The notes beneath the pieces are model-generated. The model was not told the origin of the DNA and did not search any database. It saw only the letters and a program-made list of their open reading frames with translations. Source: Brasilonema angustatum HA4187-MV1 (GTDB lineage Bacteria > Cyanobacteriota > Cyanobacteriia > Cyanobacteriales > Nostocaceae). Taken from it: 49,103 nucleotides of DNA. The stretch spans positions 1 to 49,103 of the forward strand of contig JAHHGV010000056.1 of the NCBI GenBank assembly GCA_019359695.1. The letters run 5' to 3'. Both the position numbers and the translations under genes were made by a program. This document shows positions 42,054-49,103 of this stretch, one piece after another; position 1 is the stretch's first letter, and every line of letters begins with the position of its first letter.

Positions 42054-43688
42054 ATGAATCAGTCAACTACAAGAAGCCAACCAAAAAGTTCAACAAATAT
42101 CTTCCGAGATAAGAATTTTTACATTATAAATTTTGTGACCGTGGTGGGAATTTTAGGGGGAACCCTCTATAACCCCGCACTACCAACCATACAAAAGTTT
42201 TTTAAAGTTACAGAACAGGATGCTTCATGGATATCGACACTTTTCCAGTTGCCCGGAGCTGTTATTACTCCAATATTTGGGATTTTAGCTGACGTTTTAG
42301 GCAGAAAGCAAGTCCTGATTCCTTCGCTGCTGGTGTTTGCCCTTGGTGCTGGGTTAAGCGGCTGGACATCTAATTTCAGAACCCATTTAGGAGGGCGATT
42401 TGTACAGGGTGTTGGTGCTGCTAGCTTAGAACCGCTACAACTTACTATTCTTAGCGATCTTTACCAAGGCAGAAAACTAGGGACTGCAATGGCATTTAAT
42501 GCCGGTTTGATTGGTATGAGTGGGGCACTTTTTCCCCTTATTGGTGGGATCTTAGGCGAGATTAACTGGCAATATACGTTTTTACCAGGGTTGGTTGCCA
42601 TTCCAATAGCATTTTTGGTTCTCGTGACACTGAAATTACCAAGACAACCACAGAACACAGAGAAATTTCAACTCAAATCCTATCTACAAAGTACCTGGAA
42701 CAGCATAAACAATCGTCACGTACTAGGGCTGTTGTTCGCAGTCATGTCTCTGTTTTTGCTGCAAACTTTATGTTTAACTTATATCCCATTCTTGGCGACA
42801 GAGAAGTTCAAAACATCAGATTGGCAAAATGGGATTGTCCTGACGAGTATGTCAATTGCGCTGGCGTTATTCGCTGCTCAATTGGGACGCTTGACTCAAA
42901 GTCTCTCGGAAATTAAACTTATCAAACTCTCTTTTATTCTCTTTGCAGTCGCGCTGTTGATTCTTCCTATTATTCCTAACTTTTGGTTGATATTCATCCC
43001 AATGTTTTTATTGGGTGCTGCTCAAGGTATCGCTCTTCCATCCTCCCAAGCACTGTTAGGAGGACTTTCTGCACAAGATTCTCGGGCAGGATTTATGGCG
43101 GTAAATACCTCAATTATGTCATGGGGACAGACACTTGGTCCGTTTCTGGGAAGTTTAGCCATCAGATTTTCGGGACTACCAGCAGTCTTTTATTCCAGCG
43201 CCGTCTTTGCCGTTGTTTCATTTGCAATTTTCAATTATTTCCTAACAACTAAAATATTTAATTTCACTGCCAAAACCGTACAGCTAGAACTTCCTGTGAA
43301 CACCGATGAAACAACTTTAATTCCACCACAAACTGCATCTCCGACAATTCTCCAACCATCTATTGCACAGCTATTGCATGTCCAAACTAACAGAGTCTTT
43401 GAATTGCCGGATCATTTTCAGGTGATTAATATCGGCAAGTCCAGCAATCGCATTATTCCCGAAGTGGACCTTTCAGATTTACCTAATTCTGAACTTGTCT
43501 CACGTGTTCACGCTCAGATTCGTTTCGACGGAAAGGAATACTATATCCAAGATCTGAACAGTTCAAACGGCACTTACATTAACAATTACCCAGTCATACC
43601 AGGTGTTTGGTACAAGTTAAAACCAGGTATTCGCATTGGTATTGGGCGGCGAGACACGATAACATTCATGTTTGCGCTTGATGAGTAG
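42054..43688 (+). CDS. MFS exporter fused to a C-terminal FHA domain
   Basis: 544 residues. Residues 1 to ~405 are a 12-14-segment MFS drug transporter (FGILADVLGRKQVLIPSLLV signature; GRFVQGVGAASLEPLQLTIL; NAGLIGMSGALFPLIGGILG). After a ~45-residue linker the last ~95 residues are an FHA domain with the phosphothreonine-binding residues in place: IGKSSNRIIP (461 on), SRVHAQIRF (Ser483, Arg484, His486) and DLNSSNGTYINN (500 on). FHA domains read phosphothreonine, so the exporter may be controlled by a Ser/Thr kinase. The MFS part is a paralogue of the 27616-28842 product. It follows the RidA gene by 55 bases. Confidence 0.9.
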   Translation: MNQSTTRSQPKSSTNIFRDKNFYIINFVTVVGILGGTLYNPALPTIQKFFKVTEQDASWISTLFQLPGAVITPIFGILADVLGRKQVLIPSLLVFALGAGLSGWTSNFRTHLGGRFVQGVGAASLEPLQLTILSDLYQGRKLGTAMAFNAGLIGMSGALFPLIGGILGEINWQYTFLPGLVAIPIAFLVLVTLKLPRQPQNTEKFQLKSYLQSTWNSINNRHVLGLLFAVMSLFLLQTLCLTYIPFLATEKFKTSDWQNGIVLTSMSIALALFAAQLGRLTQSLSEIKLIKLSFILFAVALLILPIIPNFWLIFIPMFLLGAAQGIALPSSQALLGGLSAQDSRAGFMAVNTSIMSWGQTLGPFLGSLAIRFSGLPAVFYSSAVFAVVSFAIFNYFLTTKIFNFTAKTVQLELPVNTDETTLIPPQTASPTILQPSIAQLLHVQTNRVFELPDHFQVINIGKSSNRIIPEVDLSDLPNSELVSRVHAQIRFDGKEYYIQDLNSSNGTYINNYPVIPGVWYKLKPGIRIGIGRRDTITFMFALDE

Positions 43689-43786
43689 CTGTTATCGGTG
43701 CTCACAAGACTTTGATTTGTATTTATCAAATAGTATTCATGTTTGCCGATGGAAATCAGGCATTCGCTTTAGTTTGGGTTAGTTCA

Positions 43787-44644
43787 TTAAAATAGACGAA
43801 CAGGTTTTGAATTAAGACGGTCAGCAATAGGTTTTAGCTGCTTAATTAAAAAAATGATATTTTTATAATCAGGTGGTTCTGCATTTGGTACATATCCAAC
43901 GTCTTGAACTATATTAGGAGGAGCATCTTTCATATAATTACGAATCAACTGTTGACGATTTATTTCGACATTCGGTCCAATCAAAACAGATCCTGATGGA
44001 ACATTTTGAGAATCAGTAAATAATATGTGGAATTTTGCTGCACCTAATTTGGTTTTATAAAAATTATATTCTTCCGACGAAACCGCACCAGCAGCAGCCT
44101 TTCCTTGTGCCACCAATTCAAGCACTTCTTTGGGTGTAGGAGCAGATAAAATTTCTGCCAATGTCAAACCAGAAAGATTGCGCAGTGGAATATAATATCC
44201 AGTGGCGGAACCTGGTTGACCTAAGGCAACTGTTTTACCCTGTAAATCTTTCAATTGTCGTAAAGGACTGTCTTCGCGTACAACAAATATCGCTCGTGGA
44301 TAGTCCTGGATCTCAAGAGGGAAAATTGGTGAATATTGATAGTTAGCACTTGCAATTGCTGCTAAACCGGGAGGAGCAAAAACTAATGACCAAGTTCCAC
44401 GCTGAATGCGCTCAATCGCTATATTTTCATTCAAAGTTGGTTCTAATTGAATAATTGCCCTTAACTTTTTACCCATATATTCACGAAAGTGAACAAATCG
44501 TTCTAGCGCTTGTTCTTCTTCTCCATAGCTAATCACGCCAATTACTAACTCAAGTTCTTGATTTGATGTTTCCTCTGCAGCACAAGCGGTAAACAGAAGC
44601 AGTGTCTGTAAAAGAAATAAACGTCGGGAAAGTTGAGATGACAT
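43787..44644 (-). CDS. PhnD-like periplasmic substrate-binding lipoprotein
   Basis: 285 residues. The N-terminus LLQTLLLFTACAAEE is a lipoprotein-type leader with Cys21 as the likely lipidated residue. The rest is a phosphate/phosphonate-binding-like domain: ELVIGVISYGEEEQALERF, FREYMGKKL, WSLVFAPPGLAAI, FVVREDSPLRQLKDLQGKTV, PGSATGYYIPL, and VPSGSVLIGPNV. No ABC permease or ATPase lies beside it. Such solo PhnD-like proteins often pair with sensors; the divergent gene at 45040 encodes one. The ligand is unknown. Confidence 0.85.
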   Translation of the reverse strand: MSSQLSRRLFLLQTLLLFTACAAEETSNQELELVIGVISYGEEEQALERFVHFREYMGKKLRAIIQLEPTLNENIAIERIQRGTWSLVFAPPGLAAIASANYQYSPIFPLEIQDYPRAIFVVREDSPLRQLKDLQGKTVALGQPGSATGYYIPLRNLSGLTLAEILSAPTPKEVLELVAQGKAAAGAVSSEEYNFYKTKLGAAKFHILFTDSQNVPSGSVLIGPNVEINRQQLIRNYMKDAPPNIVQDVGYVPNAEPPDYKNIIFLIKQLKPIADRLNSKPVRLF

Positions 44645-45039
44645 CAGAAGTTTTTAGCAAATATTTTTTCGGGATACTTTGTTATTATCTAATAAGATAA
44701 AGCATTATTTGACCCTAAGATAAGCAGATGGGCATCAAGAAATCACTCTTGATTTATAGTAGCGCCTAAGCGCTTAAGCCCTACTATAAGCAGAATTAAT
44801 ACGTGTTCAATTTATTAAAATTTTTTAATATATTATCGTCTTTTTACTTCTGTCTTTAGGTATATCTTTAATATTTCAAGATTTTCTTGACACCGACTCT
44901 CATGTTATCAGGTAAATTTTTATGAAATAGTTGAAATATTTACAGACTTACAATTATAAGTAGATGGCAACATTTTTTATGACCGCATTAATGCTAGTTG
45001 TCTTTGATACAAAAAAAACTGTATTCAGCAAGAAAAACC
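44645..45039. promoter_or_regulatory. Divergent intergenic region between PhnD-like and haem-sensor genes
   Basis: About 395 AT-rich bases, presumably with two back-to-back promoters. A palindromic dispersed repeat (TATAGTAG ... CTACTATA with TAAGCGCTTA between) sits at about 44757-44790. Confidence 0.4.
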
Positions 45040-45930
45040 ATGAAAATACAAAGTAAAGTTAATCTCATCTTAATAATAGTTTTTATTATCGGTATTTTTT
45101 GTAGTGGAATAGTTTTATCAAATGTACTTGAAAAAAAAGCAGAAAATGAGGTTACTTCTCAAGCTGAGATTCTCATGCAAATTGCCAACTCGGTTAGGAA
45201 GTATACCAATGATCGTGTACAACCTTTACTATTACCGCAGTTAGACACTAAACAACAGTTCATCCCAGAATCCATACCATCTTTTTCCGTTAGAGAGGTA
45301 TTTGAACTTTTCCGTAAAAACAAAGAATTTGAAAAATTTATCTACAAAGACGCTACACTAAATCCAACAAATTTGCGAGATAAAGCTGACGATTTTGAAA
45401 CTAAAATCGTTGAACAATTTATTCAAAAGCCAAATTCAGAACCTAAACATGATTACCGAACGATATCTGGAGAAAAACAATTTTATATTGCCCGATCTTT
45501 TAAAATAGAACAACAGACTTGTTTGCACTGTCATAACACTCCCGAAGAAGCTCCAAAAAGTCAAATAGCAACTTACGGAAAAGAGCATGGTTTTGGATGG
45601 CAGCTCAATAAAATTATGGGAGCGCAAATAATTTATGTTCCAGCTTCAAGTATTTTGAGCAATGCTCAGAGATCATGGGTTCTGATGATGGGAGTTGTAG
45701 GGATTATTTTTACAGTCATCCTTATTGTCGTAAATCAGTTGTTGAAAAAGACCGTGCTACTGCGTATTAAAAAAATTGCTAACGTGGCAGAACAAGTTAG
45801 CGTCGGTGATATGAATGCCAATTTTGATAAACAATCTAAAGATGAAGTCGGAGATTTAGCAGAAGCTTTCAATCGAATGAAGTACAGTTTAGAAATGGCT
45901 ATCAATATGTTAAATAAAAATCGTGAATAG
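45040..45930 (+). CDS. DUF3365 (Tll0287-like) haem-c sensor with HAMP domain
   Basis: 296 residues from ATG 45040 (TTG 44998 also in frame). Membrane segment 1 is at about 8-28; the periplasmic domain (30-210) ends in a c-type haem motif TCLHCHNTPEEAPKSQ (CLHCH 161-165), typical of Tll0287-like DUF3365 sensors; membrane segment 2 is at 213-233; a HAMP linker follows (IKKIANVAEQVSVGDMNANF, DEVGDLAEAFNRMKYSLE). The protein stops after HAMP with no kinase, cyclase or methyl-accepting domain, so it must signal through a partner. It probably senses redox state or a small ligand, perhaps with the divergent PhnD-like protein. Confidence 0.85.
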   Translation: MKIQSKVNLILIIVFIIGIFCSGIVLSNVLEKKAENEVTSQAEILMQIANSVRKYTNDRVQPLLLPQLDTKQQFIPESIPSFSVREVFELFRKNKEFEKFIYKDATLNPTNLRDKADDFETKIVEQFIQKPNSEPKHDYRTISGEKQFYIARSFKIEQQTCLHCHNTPEEAPKSQIATYGKEHGFGWQLNKIMGAQIIYVPASSILSNAQRSWVLMMGVVGIIFTVILIVVNQLLKKTVLLRIKKIANVAEQVSVGDMNANFDKQSKDEVGDLAEAFNRMKYSLEMAINMLNKNRE

Positions 45931-46006
45931 CCCTGAAAAACTGTGTTCATTAGTACACAAAAAAATCTTCTTTACCTGATTTGCTTCTGCTATTTTTTAC
46001 TGAAGT

Positions 46007-48070
46007 CTATTGACTTAGCATGCGTCGCTCAAACTCTAGAGCTTGTTTGCTTTCAGGAATGTTCTTCGCTAATTTACTAATAAATTCAGCTAAGGAAATC
46101 TGCGGCTGAGATTGTAGAATATCTTTAACGACAAATTTCGCAATCGGACCAATTGAATAAGCCAACTCACGCTCGCATTTAGTAATAAAATTGGCATCAA
46201 TACCGGGGAGTACATTTAACTGGGATTGTTTGGTTGCGGAAACACGGACATCAGGACTAGAACGAGAAAAAGACTCCTGCTTTTGTGAATGCTGTGGTGA
46301 AGAAAACGGAGGAATTCGAGAAGGTGGATTGGAGAATATATTTTCGTTGTGTTGCCATTTGAAGTCAGGCTTGTTCAGCAACACGCAAGCATCGTCTTCC
46401 TGTTTGTTTCTCTCATCTGCAGTTACTTTTGACTTTTGGATATCTTGAAAAACCGTGACAATATTACCAGGTAAAATATCAATAACTGCTTGTGTACCTG
46501 ATAGCCAGACATGCAGGTTAATACCTTTAGCTTGGAAAAAGCTTTGTAATTGAGTAATCCATTTAGCAATTGATAACCCAGCTTGTGAATTTGCAGCAAC
46601 AAGGGTTTCTAGAAGCGTTTGAGAAAATAATTCTGGTTCTTCTGCTGGTGTTGCAGCAGCTATTAAACATTGTCCATACTCTGTGTCACATTGCAAATCT
46701 TCTATCCAATTCTCCAGCGAAATAGCCTCAGAAGAATCTGAGAAAATGACATCTAAGATAATTATTTGTTGAGTTTTTTGAGCACGGCGTAACTCTTGTC
46801 GTAAGGAAGAACGACTCAAGCGCGTTCCATCACCCAAAACTAACCAGGCTTCTTCGTGTTCGATTTCTTCGATGCGCCCGCGCAAATATAATAAGCATGT
46901 TGGTATATTTCTGACGATTCTGGATGGTGATAAAGATTTGATTTCTGAATGATTCTGCCAACGAGTCAATTCTTGAATTGTTGCCCGTATCTCTGACAAA
47001 CTTTTGCCTTGTCCCGAAAGATACTCCACCTCAAAACCGCCAGCACCAGCGAATAATCGACTCAATTCAATAGTCGTTTTGCTATTTGAAAGTCCATCAA
47101 TGACAACTGCACGTCGCTGCTTGTGAGATTCAACTTTTGTCGGCTTGAATCCAACAATTAATTCTCCTACTCCTTCTACAATTCGTTTAGGTGTTTGCTG
47201 GGGATATTCTGAATATAATTGACGATCTCCACGGTTGACCTTTTGTTGATTAATCAGACGGAGTTGCTGATTTAATTTATCTATATATTGGCGCGTCTGG
47301 CGGTAAACATATTTATAAAGTCCATCTGCTTCAATCAGTCCATATGAATCAGCTGCTTCACCCAAAATTCCCTGCATTAAATAGTAAGTGAAAACTCCAT
47401 GTCCTAATTCTGGAAACTCCCAAGACTTTTGTCCTTGATCACAAGATAGTAAAGCACAAAACCCCTTACTTTGAGCAGCACGTTGTCTCAAGGCATCCAT
47501 CATTACTTGTGTTGTAGGAGTGAATGAAGTATCAGGGACATCTCCATCTCTGGCGCTACCACCACGGTTTCCCCCCAACAACCTCAAGTCACCACTATGA
47601 CAGGTATCTAAACAAAGTAACTGTTGATTGGCGGAACTAGCCCCTAACATGTGCAACAGATTCTGCATACCTAAACCTGTACCCAGCAAGTTATCTTTGT
47701 GGGTATCTGCCAAGCATAAGACAGACTGCTGAGTATTCGGCTCTAACATTCCATGCCCTGAGAAATATAACAGGATGGTGTCCTGGGATTTCGATTGTGA
47801 AACAATTTTTTGCAGGCTCCCACGAATCATTTGCAAGGTAGGAGATTGTGCTGCAAAATCGTGATGAACAATCACTTCTTTATTAGGAAATCCCTGGGTG
47901 GCTTTACTGAGCGCTTCTCCTAACCCTTGGCAATCTAACGCTGGGTAGCGCAAAGAAGGCAAGTTTTGATCTTGGTATTCGTTAACGCCTACCAAAAGAA
48001 TCCAAAGCTTGGCTTCTCCTGTTTTCAATATAGTAGTTGAGTCACTAGAACCAATACCGAGGGGGCACAT
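46007..48070 (-). CDS. Caspase-like (C14) orthocaspase with C-terminal helical domain
   Basis: 687 residues. The caspase domain (about 20-310) begins LWILLVGVNEYQDQNLPSLR; catalytic His106 is in LYFSGHGM and Cys157 in LLCLDTCHSGDL. Residues ~325-560 form a second region with alternating hydrophobic strands that may itself be a diverged caspase-like fold (LYLRGRIEEIEHEEAWLVLG, IIILDVIFSDSSEAISLENW). The last ~65 residues (CERELAYSIGPIAKFVVKDI to the end) are a small helical domain of a kind I associate with C-termini of bacterial Ser/Thr-kinase and conflict-system proteins. Likely an Arg/Lys-specific protease in stress, signalling or cell death. No ribosome site is evident before ATG 48070. 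Confidence 0.85.
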   Translation of the reverse strand: MCPLGIGSSDSTTILKTGEAKLWILLVGVNEYQDQNLPSLRYPALDCQGLGEALSKATQGFPNKEVIVHHDFAAQSPTLQMIRGSLQKIVSQSKSQDTILLYFSGHGMLEPNTQQSVLCLADTHKDNLLGTGLGMQNLLHMLGASSANQQLLCLDTCHSGDLRLLGGNRGGSARDGDVPDTSFTPTTQVMMDALRQRAAQSKGFCALLSCDQGQKSWEFPELGHGVFTYYLMQGILGEAADSYGLIEADGLYKYVYRQTRQYIDKLNQQLRLINQQKVNRGDRQLYSEYPQQTPKRIVEGVGELIVGFKPTKVESHKQRRAVVIDGLSNSKTTIELSRLFAGAGGFEVEYLSGQGKSLSEIRATIQELTRWQNHSEIKSLSPSRIVRNIPTCLLYLRGRIEEIEHEEAWLVLGDGTRLSRSSLRQELRRAQKTQQIIILDVIFSDSSEAISLENWIEDLQCDTEYGQCLIAAATPAEEPELFSQTLLETLVAANSQAGLSIAKWITQLQSFFQAKGINLHVWLSGTQAVIDILPGNIVTVFQDIQKSKVTADERNKQEDDACVLLNKPDFKWQHNENIFSNPPSRIPPFSSPQHSQKQESFSRSSPDVRVSATKQSQLNVLPGIDANFITKCERELAYSIGPIAKFVVKDILQSQPQISLAEFISKLAKNIPESKQALEFERRMLSQ

Positions 48071-48536
48071 AATTACTACTTAATCCTAAAAATAACTACG
48101 ATGATTTCCTATAAGTCTATTTAGCTAAATCCTTATGAACTTGAATTTTTAGCTTGAGGAAATTGTTTTCCCTTTCGTCTAATCTAGCAAATTGATTGCG
48201 TTAAAGCACTGAAAGGAAAGTTTATTTTGCACTCCTTTGCTAATTAGGGCACTTGAGCGTCATAACATTCACAAGCTTTGTACAGATTCAGATAGCTGAG
48301 ATCAGCACTTATAATATTTTATACAGTAACTAATAAATAATCTTAAAAAAATTTACTTTTTGGATCGCCTTTAATATTCAATACGCTTTTCCTCTGAAAA
48401 TCAAATAGTTCTACTTATATATTTAGTCACTTTTATTTTGATAAATTACGCCAATGTTTACAAAAGTTAATAACGAGAATAACGAAAACAGAAAAGTTAT
48501 TATTAACTGTTATAACAAAAGGAAAAAACGGACTGT

Positions 48537-48686
48537 TATAGCAATCCGGTTTGATTTGTAAAAATCTATTTGTTCAGATTCTTGACTTGTTGGAGAAGTC
48601 GGGAGTCTTGTTCTTCACCTTAGCGTAGCGTGCCGTAGGCATACGGGAGTGCGTGCCCGTAAAGCTTATGATTTAGGATTGCTATA
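48537..48686. mobile_element. MITE-like unit with TATAGCAATCC ends
   Basis: TATAGCAATCCG (48537-48548) and AGGATTGCTATA (48675-48686) are inverse ends of a 150-bp unit. Inside are GACTTGTTGGAGAAGTCGGG, a variant of the msrA hairpin at 11035-11067, and a dispersed TTAGCGTAGCGTGCCGTAGG repeat. Confidence 0.55.
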
Positions 48687-48731
48687 GCACGATGACTCAT
48701 ACCGTTTCACTTTGAGGTTGATACAAATGGG

Positions 48732-48766
48732 GAGCACCGGAGCACCGGAGCACCGGAGCAGGGGGA
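48732..48766. repeat. Tandem GAGCACCG octamers
   Basis: Three full copies plus a partial one, ending in GAGCAGGGGG. A simple array typical of these spacers. Confidence 0.75.
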
Positions 48767-49103
48767 AAGAATTAGAAACCAATCGATTTGTATCAGGAAT
48801 TTCCTGAAATGGTATCAGGCTTGAAAAACTCACAGAATTCCACACCAATGCTTTTAGCCTTTTCAAATGCAAAAATTATTTAAGTATGATACCTTAAGGG
48901 CAAAACACAGGCTCTAAGTGTTGTCGCACCCCCAGAAACTGCATAAGCGTATTTGTCGCACCACTATATATTTATGTCGTGCGATTCGTTGTTAGCTGAA
49001 TAACGGTAACCAGTCCGTACATAAGCTAACCAGTCACAACTGACTGAACTTTGGATGAAATGAAGGTGAAAGCCCTTTCCCTCAAACTCAGAGGTGACTC
49101 CTT

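Larger units (their letters stand above)
48071..49103. other. 1-kb spacer at the window end, repeats only
   Basis: No supportable gene. It contains a MITE-like unit (48537-48686), a GAGCACCG tandem repeat (48732-48766) and three TGTCG-type motifs (48921-48982). Confidence 0.5.

Noticed and set aside
48666-48872. 68-codon minus-strand ORF
   Set aside because: It covers the GAGCACCG tandem repeat and the end of a MITE-like unit, with no family resemblance.
1-49103. tRNA or rRNA genes
   Set aside because: No cloverleaf with a T-loop GTTCRANNC and matching acceptor stem was noticed by eye. A covariance-model scan was not possible.

Overview
The window looks like chromosome from a filamentous, probably heterocyst-forming cyanobacterium (Nostocales: Tolypothrix, Scytonema, Fischerella or a relative). 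The base composition is AT-leaning, HIP1 octamers (GCGATCGC) are scattered through it, the spacers are full of short palindromic repeats and MITE-like elements, and typical cyanobacterial genes are present (PxcA proton-extrusion protein, SLH-OprB porin, fused TrpE-TrpG, orthocaspases, DUF3365 haem sensor). The genus is inferred, not shown.

Layout. 1-3.0 kb: small secreted proteins in a row, three of them (one cut by the window edge) sharing an NGxAVxGSSxxQ-type repeat. 3.3-11.1 kb: ordinary genes (PIN protein, MltA, PxcA, UvrD/AddB-like P-loop protein, MsrA). 11.1-13.7 kb: a caspase-like protein with a large unrecognised C-terminal half, facing the remnant of a second caspase-like gene. 14.2-43.7 kb: a biosynthetic region. 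43.8-48.1 kb: a PhnD-like lipoprotein, a divergent haem-c/HAMP sensor and a second caspase-like protein. The last kilobase is repeat-rich spacer.

The centre of interest is an indolocarbazole-type (bis-indole) gene cluster. A tryptophan supply block (DAHP synthase aroF, trpEG, trpC, trpA, trpB) is followed by a RebC/StaC-like flavin monooxygenase, an L-tryptophan-oxidase-like flavoenzyme (RebO/StaO/VioA type), a 1119-residue VioB/RebD/StaD-type imine dimer (chromopyrrolic acid) synthase and two cytochromes P450. By analogy with the staurosporine, rebeccamycin and violacein pathways, L-Trp would be oxidised to indole-3-pyruvate imine, dimerised to chromopyrrolic acid, and ring-closed by a P450 plus the flavoenzyme. 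No halogenase, glycosyltransferase, deoxysugar gene or VioE is visible. Unusual companions are a GST, a VOC protein, a styrene-oxide-isomerase/hydroxylaminobenzene-mutase-like membrane protein, a RidA enamine/imine deaminase, a HpcH/HpaI aldolase flanked by 57-bp direct repeats, three tandem peptidoglycan-binding-domain microproteins, an SLH porin and two MFS exporters, one fused to a C-terminal FHA domain. The tjipanazoles are known cyanobacterial indolocarbazoles, but the product here cannot be read from sequence.

No dedicated transcription factor for the cluster was found. Candidate control elements are three iterated GTTC-type sites upstream of aroF, a 38-codon ORF with a strong ribosome site upstream of the dimer synthase gene, and the FHA domain on the exporter.
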